The notes beneath the pieces are model-generated. The model saw only the letters and a list, made by a program, of their open reading frames with translations, ran no database searches and was not told the origin of the DNA. DNA of 64,000 nucleotides from Candidatus Villigracilis propinquus (lineage in GTDB: Bacteria; Chloroflexota; Anaerolineae; Anaerolineales; Villigracilaceae), in NCBI GenBank assembly GCA_016714565.1, contig JADKDM010000014.1:124001-188000 (forward strand), in the 5' to 3' direction. The position numbers and the translations under genes are program-made. Position 1 is the stretch's first letter; each line of letters starts with the position of its first letter. Shown piece by piece: positions 34,932-43,141 of the stretch.

Positions 34932-35007
34932 GTTGTCATTGTGAGTCGTCACTTTTGTTCTTTGGCGGCGACACTTACGCCGTACGCCAGTGCGGTGAGC
35001 AATCTTA
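34932..35007. repeat. Possible decayed copy of the CGTCATTGCGAGG repeat
   Basis: TTGTCATTGTGAGTCGTCAC begins and GGTGAGCAATCTTA ends a stretch that resembles the long repeats at 37248 and 39521, but terminal complementarity is mostly lost. It lies between the convergent kinase and ATP-grasp genes. Confidence 0.3.
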
Positions 35008-35051
35008 GCTTGTTTGAGCTGGCAGTTACGATTTTTTTTACGCGGGGGAAA

Positions 35052-36188
35052 TTACATTCTACCGTTCCACTCAATATCAAACGTGGAGGCTTCAAGCGGG
35101 GTAATTCCATATCTGCGGCCAAGGGCAATATATGCAAAAACGCTTTTTAACTGGAATAGGGACGGCATGGGGTCGTTGAGATCAAAGATCACATCTCGGC
35201 TGGTCAGGAAGGTTTTCAGCCAACTAAAGAATTGACCGCTCTTGATGGAAGCAGGCAGGGCATACACCACCATCGCTGTCGAAAGCATACTGGCTGAACT
35301 GCCCAACGGCATCACACAGCCGGGCTGCGGGTTAATGAACGCATCCACCAATTGCGGGTTGGACGCCAGCAGGTGTACACCGCTGGTCGCGCGCGGGTTA
35401 CATTCCAACGCGTACAACTGCCCGCTCGGCGACTGAATGAAATCGAAGGCGATCTGTCCCGTAAAATTATTTTCCCTTACAAATGTTTTCACCCATTGTA
35501 GAATGGCGGGATGCTCCACATGCTCAAAGGCGATCGTGACACCCTGCCCCGCCGTGAACCTGGTGGGATAGGCCGTGTGGGCATGTACTGTTCCATTATG
35601 ACAAACCGAGTATGTGCAAAATTGCTGCCCGTCAATGAACTCCTGCGCGATCCAGGGAGAATCAAAATTCAGCGTGGATAATGCCTGTTGAAGCGGAGGC
35701 CGGATCAAGGTCCGCGCAGCGAAGCGGGAGTAGACAGGCTTGAGAACCAGTTCCCGCCAGTGTGCATACGCATGAAGCACATCATCCTGGTTGGAGATCA
35801 GGATCGTCTCCGGTGCATACAGGTCGATGCCGATAGCGTTGACGACGAAATTCCATTTGTTGTGAAAGGTATTTAACTTTTTGATGGGTTCCGCAAAAAC
35901 GGTACACGGCAATTCATCACGTCCGATGCTGACGTAGTAGATCTCCTCGCAGGTGGGGATCAGCAGATCGATCTTTTTCTCGATAATGATGTGCTTCAAC
36001 GCGATAAGAAACGCCTCTTTGTTTTGACGTGGAGCTGGTACGACAAAATTGGTCTTCACCGCCGCTGACGGTTGACTCAAATGCCCGCGCAAACTCTCCG
36101 CCATGAAAACGGTATGCCCCGCGCGGTGAAACGCGCGGGCAAGTTCGAGTGTTGCAGGGGCACGACCGCCAGTAAGTAATATGTTCAT
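35052..36188 (-). CDS. ATP-grasp domain protein in the ole-like cluster
   Basis: 378 aa from ATG 36188. N-terminal pre-ATP-grasp Rossmann part MNILLTGGRAPATLELARAF; LLIPTCEEIYY; core lysines in NKWNFV and LVLKPVYSR; metal-binding segment IAFDFIQSPSGQLYALECNPRATSG with the acidic/Asn triad. ATP-grasp enzymes join a carboxylate to an amine or thiol via acyl phosphate. Last gene of the minus-strand ole-like series, about 48 bases after oleA across a hairpin. It could condense an amino acid with a pathway product; that is inference. Confidence 0.8.
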   Translation of the reverse strand: MNILLTGGRAPATLELARAFHRAGHTVFMAESLRGHLSQPSAAVKTNFVVPAPRQNKEAFLIALKHIIIEKKIDLLIPTCEEIYYVSIGRDELPCTVFAEPIKKLNTFHNKWNFVVNAIGIDLYAPETILISNQDDVLHAYAHWRELVLKPVYSRFAARTLIRPPLQQALSTLNFDSPWIAQEFIDGQQFCTYSVCHNGTVHAHTAYPTRFTAGQGVTIAFEHVEHPAILQWVKTFVRENNFTGQIAFDFIQSPSGQLYALECNPRATSGVHLLASNPQLVDAFINPQPGCVMPLGSSASMLSTAMVVYALPASIKSGQFFSWLKTFLTSRDVIFDLNDPMPSLFQLKSVFAYIALGRRYGITPLEASTFDIEWNGRM

Positions 36189-36198
36189 AATTATTTTC

Positions 36199-36229
36199 CG
36201 CCACACCTGCACTTGCGTGCGGTGTGGCG
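36199..36229. repeat. Inverted repeat CGCCACACC...GGTGTGGCG between oleA and the ATP-grasp gene
   Basis: Perfect 9-bp arms with a 13-base loop rich in TGCACTTGCGTGC, similar to segments in the repeats at 39521 and 20655. It lies just after the oleA stop. Confidence 0.5.
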
Positions 36230-36236
36230 TAACGAG

Positions 36237-37232
36237 TTAGAAGGTTAACACCAATCCGCCAATGGACAATCCCGCGCCGGTACCAACGAGCAGAACCTTG
36301 TCACCACGTTGAATGTTTCCATCACGCACACCTTGATAGAGTGTAACAGGTATCGACGCTGCAACGCAATTGCCTAACGTTTCAATTGTCTTGATGATTT
36401 TATTTTCAGGCCAGCCGAATCTTTCAAGCATCATCAAGCCCACCTTGCTGGCTTGATGCGGGACGACCACATCCACATCAACCATGCCCTTTGACAGACC
36501 CGGATACAGCTCGTCCAAAAATTCATGCGCAATGCCGCGCACCATGCGAAGGACAGCGGGGCCGTCCATGTGAAAGAGATCATCTTCAGGGTTATGCCCC
36601 GCAAAACGCGGATGAAAACGCGAACCGCCGCCCATGATGGTTGTGAGATACGCGCCATCACCAAATGACTTGAAATGCGCGTGATGGATCATGGACGGGT
36701 CACCCGCCTCAGCACGTGTGACCACGACCGCCGCTGCCGCATCCCCAACCAGTGATGCAGACTCGGGTTCCTTCGGGTTGATTCCGCATGAAGCCACATC
36801 CGCGCTGGCGATGAGGATGTTCTTGTATCTTCCGCTTTGAATGAAATTGGATGCTACATCCATTGCCATGACGAAGCTTAAGCAGGTCGTATGCACTGTC
36901 ATCGCTGGGATGCCCGATTTCCCCAACCCAAGCTGACGTTGGATCAATACACCTGTATCTGGAATGGCTTGCTCTCCCGTCCCGGATGCATTGATGATGA
37001 GATCAAGCTGTTCGGGTTTGAGCTTTGCTTCATCCAACGCTTCACGCGCCGCCTCCGCCGACATGAACGATGACGTTTCATCCGTCACCCAGCGGCGTTC
37101 ACGCACGCCATTGCGCCGCTCCACCCAACCCGCGGAGAGTCCACACATGGCTTCGAGTTCAGAACTCGGCACGATTCGTTTTGGTAAATATCTTCCCAGA
37201 CCAATGATTTTGAGAGGGATGTTGACTTGCAT
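36237..37232 (-). CDS. oleA: 3-oxoacyl-ACP synthase III family, OleA-like
   Basis: 331 aa from ATG 37232 (MQVNIPLKIIGLGRYLP), with GGAGCAACC before it; a longer in-frame reading only translates repeat DNA. Thiolase-fold condensing enzyme with triad Cys117 (VHTTCLSF), His259 (VVPHQASK) and Asn288 (ETLGNCVAAS). OleA condenses two acyl-CoAs head to head without decarboxylating a malonyl unit; FabH-like alternatives are possible from sequence alone. The OleA call rests mainly on clear oleC and oleD genes upstream on the same strand. Confidence 0.75.
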   Translation of the reverse strand: MQVNIPLKIIGLGRYLPKRIVPSSELEAMCGLSAGWVERRNGVRERRWVTDETSSFMSAEAAREALDEAKLKPEQLDLIINASGTGEQAIPDTGVLIQRQLGLGKSGIPAMTVHTTCLSFVMAMDVASNFIQSGRYKNILIASADVASCGINPKEPESASLVGDAAAAVVVTRAEAGDPSMIHHAHFKSFGDGAYLTTIMGGGSRFHPRFAGHNPEDDLFHMDGPAVLRMVRGIAHEFLDELYPGLSKGMVDVDVVVPHQASKVGLMMLERFGWPENKIIKTIETLGNCVAASIPVTLYQGVRDGNIQRGDKVLLVGTGAGLSIGGLVLTF

Positions 37233-37247
37233 GGTTGCTCCTATGCC

Positions 37248-37392
37248 CGTCATTGCGAGGAGCGCTCTCCCTGGCACCGCCCGCCAGGGCAGGTGTGCTC
37301 TTCGCGACGAAGCAATCTTATATTCACGTAGATTGCTCGCACTAGCGCGCGGCGCAAGTGTCGGGCGGAAGAACACCGCCCTCGCAATGACG
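37248..37392. repeat. MITE-like repeat, CGTCATTGCGAGG termini, 145 bp
   Basis: Perfect 13-bp terminal inverted repeats CGTCATTGCGAGG / CCTCGCAATGACG. The inside carries GACGAAGCAATCT and AGATTGCTCGC, a second complementary pair. It lies immediately upstream of oleA. No transposase is encoded. Confidence 0.8.
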
Positions 37393-37404
37393 TAATGATT
37401 TGAA

Positions 37405-38544
37405 TTAAAAATCCATCTTCTTAAAATACGGGATCGCCGCCTTCGATACCGCTTGAATCAATTTCCACGGCAATTGTCTTTTGCGCGGCAAATGCTTTGT
37501 GAACACCGCGTTGTACTCCGTCACCGACTCGCCGCCGCGCACCTTCTTGAACTTGCCCACCCCGCCGCTGGCATGGACGAGCAGTCCGCGCTTCACGCCT
37601 TCCTGCAAGGTGACCAACGTCAGCAAACGATACAAGCCTTCCTCCAACGGAAGTGACGTATCATATCCGAACAACGGCTGGGTCATCGCGCCATTGCGGA
37701 TGAAGAATCCCATGATCGCGTTCAACTGCCCATCCTTCTTAAGTCCGTACATGTGCAGGGTGTCTTCATCGCGGGCGAGTTTCAAAAAGTCAAACGTGAA
37801 CTGCGGGTTGTAGTACGAATACTTTTGCAAATACAGCAATTCATACAACTGCACCGCGCGATGCAATTCATCATCTGACAGATCCTTGCCGCTGACCACA
37901 TCATAGCCTGCCTTCTTCAACACGCGCACATCCTCCTTGCATTGCCGCGTCTTCAATGCAGCAACTGGCTCCATATACCAAACCTGACGACTCAACACAA
38001 GATCATAGCCAATTTCGTCCAATGTTTGATAAATATGCGGATTCTTTTTCTGATCCACCGAGCGGAAGATGATGGCGCGGTCTGGGAACCACTGAATCAA
38101 CGCCTCGCTCACCGCCGATAACTGGTCGCTGTTTACTGATGGGTATAGATTCGTCGAAAGCAGATAGTTGTTCACGAATACAACTTTATCCAGTTCCGAG
38201 TATCTGAAATACCACCCGACAGGTTTCATCACAGCCTTCACCACCACTTCTGCCAGCGGACTATTGAGATGCTTCACTTCCTCCAACCCGCCGTAGGAAA
38301 CATAGTGGCTGTACGGTGAAACCGTGTAAGTGTTCTGCGGGTGAAAATCTGTGATGGTGATCGGCAGAATGACATCGTCAATTTTGACGGCCATCAACTG
38401 CGTGTTGTGAATGTTGCGAATATATTTCTGCGGGTCATCCTTCATCATCGGGATGAGATAACGGCGCGCATAGTCCCCGTCCGCGGTGGATGGGAATTGC
38501 AGGGTGTGGATGTTCTCGCGGGTGAATAATTCAGGTTGAGTCAT
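37405..38544 (-). CDS. GNAT-superfamily acyltransferase (BioF2/FemAB-like)
   Basis: 379 aa. The C-terminal half has the doubled-GNAT look of BioF2/FemAB-like proteins: RQCKEDVRVLKKAGYDVVSG, LYELLYLQKYSYYNPQFT, KKDGQLNAIMGFFIRNG and VHASGGVGKFKKVRGG. These enzymes transfer acyl or aminoacyl groups. It lies between the MBL hydrolase and oleA on the same strand, so it may tailor the fatty-derived product (inference). No signal peptide or membrane helix. Confidence 0.65.
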   Translation of the reverse strand: MTQPELFTRENIHTLQFPSTADGDYARRYLIPMMKDDPQKYIRNIHNTQLMAVKIDDVILPITITDFHPQNTYTVSPYSHYVSYGGLEEVKHLNSPLAEVVVKAVMKPVGWYFRYSELDKVVFVNNYLLSTNLYPSVNSDQLSAVSEALIQWFPDRAIIFRSVDQKKNPHIYQTLDEIGYDLVLSRQVWYMEPVAALKTRQCKEDVRVLKKAGYDVVSGKDLSDDELHRAVQLYELLYLQKYSYYNPQFTFDFLKLARDEDTLHMYGLKKDGQLNAIMGFFIRNGAMTQPLFGYDTSLPLEEGLYRLLTLVTLQEGVKRGLLVHASGGVGKFKKVRGGESVTEYNAVFTKHLPRKRQLPWKLIQAVSKAAIPYFKKMDF

Positions 38545-38547
38545 AAT

Positions 38548-38686
38548 AATCCCGAAGGGATGGAATGATTGTAGCCTTGAGATATATTTGAAAAGAAATC
38601 CCGAAGGGATGACACGGGTTTTATGCCACCCCTTCGGGGTTCATTATACGATTTTATCAATTCTATAATCGTTTCACCCCTGCGGG
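38548..38686. repeat. Repeat with AATCCCGAAGGGATG units and CCCCTTCGGGGTT palindromes
   Basis: Two AATCCCGAAGGGATG units (about 38548 and 38597), then CCCCTTCGGGGTTCATTATAC and CACCCCTGCGGGGTTTGGAATGAT. The last palindrome contains the final codons and stop of the MBL hydrolase (QTPQG then TGA). The remainder is the MBL-GNAT intergenic region. Confidence 0.6.
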
Positions 38687-39510
38687 GTTTGGAATGATCG
38701 GATCGTCTCATCACAATGCGATGGGATCACATGCGTATCAGGATGAGTCAGATAATACGTTTGCAAATTCCCAAGCGTTTCGCGATAGGCTGCGGGATCA
38801 GGGAAAAGGAGGTTCGCTATTTTATGCGGCGGACGATTTTCTACGATGGATCGTTTGAGCCAGGCCGCATCCGCTACGAAGAAGAATAATTTATCGTCAT
38901 CATCGCGGGCAAAGATTCCCATTTGCCCGAGCGCATGACCAGGCAATTCCACAGCGATGATGGAGCCGTCGCCAAGCAGGTCGTAGCCTGTCTTGAAGGG
39001 AGCGTATTCTTCCGCGAGCAAAATGGGCTTCGACATGTCCACGAGTTGCGAGCGTGAGTCAAAGTCTGTGGGGATGAGTCCGCGCAGGAAGGCATGTTTC
39101 ATGTCCTCTTCGGGCGGCAGGTTGCGCAAGTGTGCAAAGGCGTGGGGCATGTACACGAAACGGGACCAGTTCAAGTCGGGGAGAGAGGCGATGTGATCCG
39201 CGTGGAAGTGAGAGACGAAAACGTGGGAAATATCTTTGGGTCGAAGGTCAAAGGTCAAAAGTTGATTGACTACCAAGTCTTCTTCGTGAAGGGTGACGGG
39301 GGTCATCCAACGATACAAACGCTTTGGGAATTTTTTTGTCTCGTCGAAGAAGCGATAGGAATAGCCCGTGTCGAAAAGCATCGCGCCGAATTTGGGGTGA
39401 CGCAGCAGCGCGAACATGGCGGGAAAATGGATCGTGCGCCAACGTCCGCCGTGAATGGCGATGTGTTCGGGAGCCGTACAATAGCCAGCGTTGAGAATGT
39501 CGATTTTCAT
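38674..39510 (-). CDS. Metallo-beta-lactamase-fold hydrolase, lactonase-like
   Basis: 278 aa. Zinc motif VSHFHADH (HxHxDH) with later ligands in ELPGHALGQ, FFVADAAW and IPSHC, arranged as in AHL-lactonase-type (AttM/AiiA-like) enzymes; MLFDTGYS is the first strand motif. It probably opens an ester or lactone. It occupies the place between oleD and the GNAT gene where an oleB hydrolase might be expected. The last codons and stop are inside a dispersed repeat, so the native C-terminus may have been altered. Confidence 0.8.
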   Translation of the reverse strand: MKIDILNAGYCTAPEHIAIHGGRWRTIHFPAMFALLRHPKFGAMLFDTGYSYRFFDETKKFPKRLYRWMTPVTLHEEDLVVNQLLTFDLRPKDISHVFVSHFHADHIASLPDLNWSRFVYMPHAFAHLRNLPPEEDMKHAFLRGLIPTDFDSRSQLVDMSKPILLAEEYAPFKTGYDLLGDGSIIAVELPGHALGQMGIFARDDDDKLFFFVADAAWLKRSIVENRPPHKIANLLFPDPAAYRETLGNLQTYYLTHPDTHVIPSHCDETIRSFQTPQG

Positions 39511-39520
39511 TTTCGTATCT

Positions 39521-39665
39521 CGTCACACCGCACTGGCGTGCGGCGCAAGTGTTGCGAGGGCGGTGTTCTTCCGCCCGAAGCAATCTCCGACTCGGTCATA
39601 AGATTGCTCACTGCACTAGCGCGCAGCGCAGGTGTCGTCGGGCTAAAGCCCTGCTCACAATGACG
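39521..39665. repeat. MITE-like repeat, 145 bp, overlapping the 3' end of oleD
   Basis: Begins CGTCACACCGCACTGG and ends CTCACAATGACG, the same length as the copy at 37248-37392, with the shared CGAAGCAATCT and AGATTGCTCAC core. The minus-strand reading CGTCATTGTGA supplies the last two codons (Ser, Leu) and the stop of oleD. Confidence 0.7.
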
Positions 39666-40650
39666 GGGGAGTCTCCTTCCACCATTTCATAAATAATTCA
39701 AAGCCCTCATCAATTGAAACTTTGGGCTGATACCCAAGTTCGTTTTCTGCGGCAGAAATATCAAGCGTAGTGCTGTTCGCCATCATGCTGACGGAGATGC
39801 GCGTGAGCGGCGGTTCGGGATGCGTGGGGATGATCGTGTAGAGCGCCTCAAGCACAGTTGCGGCGGCGTTTGCAGTTTTGTAGGAGATCTTTCGTGTGGG
39901 ATGAGGCAGTTGTAGCTCATCACAAATGCGTTCAACTAATTTCCAGATTTTGACAGGCTCACCGTTTGAGATGTTGTATTTTTTGCCAAGTGTATTCGCA
40001 GGTGACTCGGCACACAGCAAAAGCGCATCAACAACATTTTCGATGTAGGTCAGGTCAACGATGTTTTCACCATCGCCCAAAATGGGAAGCCTGCCCGATT
40101 GCAGGCGTGGGATCAAACGCGGGAAGATGACCGTATCCCCTGGGCCAAAGAGCGCACGCGGACGAATGGCAATCGTAGCGAGGCCGCGTGCGAAGGCTTC
40201 ATCCAATTCCTGCTCGGCGAGGATCTTTGTAGCTGAATAATTGCTGATGGGTTCTGGCAGCGCATCAGTTTCTTTTACGTTGACGCGCGAGTTGTAATCG
40301 AAATAAAGGCTTGGTGTGGAAACATACACGAGACGCTTTACTTTATGTTCTTCGCATCCGCGAATTACATTGCGTGTGCCGATGACATTGGCTTGATAGA
40401 ACAATTCAAAATTTCCCCACGGCGATGGCAGCGCGGCACAATGAAAAACGATCTCCTGATCTTTGCAGGCATCGGCCAGCGCTTTTTTATCTTTGAGTTC
40501 AATTTGAAGCGCGCGAATTCCTTCGCTTTCAAGTGCATCCAGTTTTTTGGGGTTGCGCCCGAGCGCGGTCACATCCCAGCCCATGCCGTGCAGGCGGCGA
40601 GTCAATGCGCCGCCGAGGAAACCTGTTGCACCTGTGATGAGTGCTTTCAT
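39655..40650 (-). CDS. oleD: NAD(P)-dependent 3-beta-hydroxysteroid-dehydrogenase-like reductase, OleD
   Basis: 331 aa extended SDR. NAD(P) site ITGATGFLGGALTRRL, FHCAALPSPWG, YVSTPSLYFD, catalytic YSATK, then RPRALFGPGD and VDLTYIENVVDALL. The C-terminal part (ISNGEPVKIW, PEPPLTR, LGYQPKVSIDEGF) matches OleD proteins. OleD reduces the 2-alkyl-3-ketoacid from OleA to a 2-alkyl-3-hydroxyacid. Its ATG overlaps the oleC stop (ATGA), so the two are coupled, and its own stop lies inside a dispersed repeat. Confidence 0.85.
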   Translation of the reverse strand: MKALITGATGFLGGALTRRLHGMGWDVTALGRNPKKLDALESEGIRALQIELKDKKALADACKDQEIVFHCAALPSPWGNFELFYQANVIGTRNVIRGCEEHKVKRLVYVSTPSLYFDYNSRVNVKETDALPEPISNYSATKILAEQELDEAFARGLATIAIRPRALFGPGDTVIFPRLIPRLQSGRLPILGDGENIVDLTYIENVVDALLLCAESPANTLGKKYNISNGEPVKIWKLVERICDELQLPHPTRKISYKTANAAATVLEALYTIIPTHPEPPLTRISVSMMANSTTLDISAAENELGYQPKVSIDEGFELFMKWWKETPPSL

Positions 40651-42362
40651 TGGTAATTAGTAATTGGTAATTTGAGATTTTTTGCCATGACCGTTAATTC
40701 CTCGCGAATGATCTTGGAATTATGGCGCACATCGGTTGGGAATTTTTTCATGAATAAGAGTGCCTTTATTTTTGAAGCCTGTGGGTGCTGTTTGGCAAGT
40801 TCCATTAATTTGCGCCTGATTGTATCCTTATTTTCGCGCGTGCCTTTTTTCAATTCCACCCAAAGGACGGGCTCGCGGTTCACGCCGACCAGCGCGGTTC
40901 GGTTCACTTGCGGATGCGCGTTGAAGATATTTTCAATTTGCTCGGTGAACATCACTCCATCGCTCGTGACCACGCGATGCGATTTCCGTCCGCAATACCA
41001 GAGGCGGCCTTCTTCGTCGAAATAGCCAACATCTCCCATGCGGTGGATGATTTCCACTTCGTCATTGCGAGGGCGATAGCCCGAAGCAATCTCCCACTCC
41101 GAATTTGAGATTGCTTCGTCGGGAAGTGCATCCTCCTCGCAACGACGGAAAATTTTGGACAAGCGATTCGCATCTTCTCTTTGGATGTAACCCCGCGTCG
41201 TGGCCGCGCTTTGAACTGTTATTTCGCCAACGACATTTGCATCCACAGTGAGCGAATCCTGCCACTCTTCGATCGGCTCGTCGGTGATGGGAATGATGCG
41301 GACGGTTACGCCGTCAATCGGTTTGCCCAAGCAGATGCCAGCTCCGTGTTCGGTCTTCTCTTTCAATGAAAATATCTCGCGGCTTTCGATCTTTGCAATG
41401 GGCAAAGTCTCGGTTGCGCCGTAGATGCCGAAGAGGTCCGTGTGGTCGTCGAGCAGGTTTCTGAATTTTTGCTGGAGTGGAATGGTTGCAGGCGCGCCTG
41501 CGGTGATGATGCGTTTGAGGGAAGGTAGCGGGTGGTCTCGATACGTCCCGCGAAGATCTGCGGGACTACTCGACCACCAATTAGCCAGAATTTCGAGGAC
41601 AACGGGTGAGGCGAACATGTTGGTGACGTTGAATTGCTGAATGGCGTTGATGACTTTGGCAGCATCCGTTTTGGCTGGGATGGGGAAGGTGACATCGGGA
41701 ATGACGGAGGTGACTCCGAGCAGAACGTCGATGAGGGCGTAGAGCGGGAAGGCGGGCAGGTCAATCTCATCTGGGGTGATGTTGAAGGTCTGCTGGAGCA
41801 TGGTCATTTGGGCGGTGAGGTTGGCGTGGGTGTAGATGGCGCCTTTGGGGAGGCCGGTGGAGCCGGAGGTGTAGATGATGGCAGCGGGGGGATTGGGGAT
41901 TAGGGATGAGGGATTAGGAATTAGGAATTCACTTTTCAACTTTTTACTTTTTACTTTTTCAATGGTTAGGTTGTGTTTGATAGAGTCTTTTCCCCATCCA
42001 AAAATAATCCGCAACGTGTGCGTGAGCGTGTTGCCGATGAAGATATCAGGTTGGGATTCTTGGAGGATCTCGCCGACTTTTTTCAGGCCAACGGCGGGGT
42101 CGAGGATGATGGGGATGATGCCAAATTTGAGCAGGGCGCAGGCGAAGGGGAAGAACTCAATGCTGGGCGGAGTCAACACAGCGGCGGACATGTTTGGGGT
42201 CAGCGAGCAGGCTTGAAGTCCAAGAAGGAAGCGGTTGGTTGAGTCCACAAATTGCTGGTAGGTGAATACATCCCATTTTTTTGTGCGTTCTGAAAAGTAG
42301 ATAAAGGCGGGTTTATTGGGTTGGGATTCTGCGGTGCGTTCGAGCGTGTCAAAAAGTTGCAT
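40647..42362 (-). CDS. oleC: AMP-dependent acyl-acid ligase, OleC (beta-lactone synthetase), with four repeat-derived insertions
   Basis: 571 aa ANL enzyme. AMP motif AIIYTSGSTGLPKG (161-174), DLPAFPLYALIDVLLGVTS, ITAGAPATIP, GIYGATETLPIA, HRMGDVGYFDEEGRLWYCGRK and catalytic-type lysine K550 in HNSKI match OleC. OleC adenylates the 2-alkyl-3-hydroxyacid and closes it to a beta-lactone. Extra segments coincide with repeat DNA: residues about 134-158 (low complexity), 262-277 (palindrome), 405-434 (MITE-like) and the C-terminal tail 563-571. All keep the frame and fall outside motifs. First gene of the series; 5' end faces a 415-base intergenic region. Confidence 0.88.
   Translation of the reverse strand: MQLFDTLERTAESQPNKPAFIYFSERTKKWDVFTYQQFVDSTNRFLLGLQACSLTPNMSAAVLTPPSIEFFPFACALLKFGIIPIILDPAVGLKKVGEILQESQPDIFIGNTLTHTLRIIFGWGKDSIKHNLTIEKVKSKKLKSEFLIPNPSSLIPNPPAAIIYTSGSTGLPKGAIYTHANLTAQMTMLQQTFNITPDEIDLPAFPLYALIDVLLGVTSVIPDVTFPIPAKTDAAKVINAIQQFNVTNMFASPVVLEILANWWSSSPADLRGTYRDHPLPSLKRIITAGAPATIPLQQKFRNLLDDHTDLFGIYGATETLPIAKIESREIFSLKEKTEHGAGICLGKPIDGVTVRIIPITDEPIEEWQDSLTVDANVVGEITVQSAATTRGYIQREDANRLSKIFRRCEEDALPDEAISNSEWEIASGYRPRNDEVEIIHRMGDVGYFDEEGRLWYCGRKSHRVVTSDGVMFTEQIENIFNAHPQVNRTALVGVNREPVLWVELKKGTRENKDTIRRKLMELAKQHPQASKIKALLFMKKFPTDVRHNSKIIREELTVMAKNLKLPITNYQ
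40651..40674. repeat. TTGGTAATTAG-type low-complexity repeat at the oleC 3' end
   Basis: GGTAATTAGTAATTGGTAATTT, read on the minus strand as AATTACC units, encodes the last residues of OleC (KLPITNYQ). Confidence 0.5.
41060..41147. repeat. MITE-like repeat, 88 bp, inside oleC
   Basis: CGTCATTGCGAGG at one end and CCTCGCAACGACG at the other (12 of 13 bp complementary), with GAAGCAATCTC and GAGATTGCTTC inside. It encodes about residues 405-434 of OleC in frame. Confidence 0.75.
41531..41578. repeat. 48-bp palindrome inside oleC
   Basis: GGTGGTCTCGATACG to CTACTCGACCACC, a short relative of the 103-bp element at 21774-21876. It is exactly 16 codons, encoding WWSSSPADLRGTYRDH of OleC. Confidence 0.75.
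41887..41960. repeat. Heptad-like low-complexity tract inside oleC
   Basis: Repeated GGGATTA/GGAATTA units followed by ACTTTTT units. On the minus strand it encodes KVKSKKLKSEFLIPNPSS, placed just before the AMP-binding motif. Confidence 0.6.
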
Positions 42363-42777
42363 ATTTGGAATTGTATCTGTTTGTGGGGATGTTTGTCAGG
42401 ATTGTACTATTATCTTTAGTACTGTATTTGTATAGACCCCCGTTCAATAATGAAAGCGGGGGCATTTATTATTACTGCGAATGGATGAGCGATCATGCCG
42501 AGCAGCAACTGGTGTGGTTTGGTTGTGGCACGGAGGCTCTTATGCCCCATAAGACAAACGAACGGGAACGCGCAATTGGTTCGCGAGGAAGACCTTTCCC
42601 CTTTACATGAAGTCAGTATGAAGACTGCGGGTGTTTCGCATTTGGAAATGTGCATCTACTGTGGAATCTTTGACGAAGAAAGGGGATATGAGTTTAAGGC
42701 TCTTACTTTTGTGGAGGCTTGCACACTGACGGACAATATAGAATGAAAAAAGGTATACATTTTTCGAGGAGATAAAC
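42363..42777. other. Intergenic region upstream of oleC and of the 80-aa protein
   Basis: No well-supported gene. A 42-codon frame at 42618-42746 (MKTAGVSHLEMCIYCGIF) has two CxxC-like cysteines but no ribosome site, and a different frame upstream (about 42440-42540) reads protein-like (GGIYYYCEWMSDHAEQQLVW). Together they may be a frameshifted small gene. The divergent oleC promoter must also be here. Confidence 0.3.
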
Positions 42778-43020
42778 ATGGATACAAAACAAGCTGAATC
42801 TAATGAAGATCCCAGTGCGCTTTTGGAAAGTATTCTGATCGAAGAGTTTCTGAAAGAGAAAGGTTATTCGCACAAAGATCTAAAAAATATGCCAATGGAT
42901 GTCGTAGAAAAATTGATGAAGGATGCGTCGCAATATGCGTCGCTCAAAATGGAAGAAGTGAAGGCGCGGGCGAACTTTATTAAGGAATTGCATGAAGATG
43001 CGTCTTCACTGGAAAACTAA
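42778..43020 (+). CDS. Hypothetical protein, 80 aa
   Basis: Not recognised. Acidic, helical, without signal peptide (MDTKQAESNEDPSALLESIL...MEEVKARANFIKELHEDASS). GAGGAGATAAAC precedes the ATG, a convincing ribosome site. It is 121 bases upstream of the hydrogenase-maturation-type protease on the same strand and may be cotranscribed with it. Confidence 0.6.
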   Translation: MDTKQAESNEDPSALLESILIEEFLKEKGYSHKDLKNMPMDVVEKLMKDASQYASLKMEEVKARANFIKELHEDASSLEN

Positions 43021-43141
43021 TGACGCAGAGCAGCGCTTTGGGCGGCATGGTTCAAGATGCGAGTTGGAATACTGTTGAGGGGCGGGTTTGTTTGTTGAGC
43101 AGCATCAAGCATGGGCGCAGAAGGGAGCGGAATTTTATCCA

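Noticed and set aside
36237..37376. Longer N-terminus for the OleA-like protein (48 extra residues)
   Set aside because: The extension translates the MITE-like repeat at 37248-37392; the ATG at 37232 has a ribosome site and the family-typical start.
37248..41147. Repeated palindromes as a CRISPR array
   Set aside because: The copies are kilobases apart, of different lengths, and lack regular spacers or cas genes.
42365..42610. An 81-residue gene divergent from oleC
   Set aside because: Its first half is hydrophobic noise overlapping the oleC promoter region and its end looks frameshifted; kept only as a low-confidence note.
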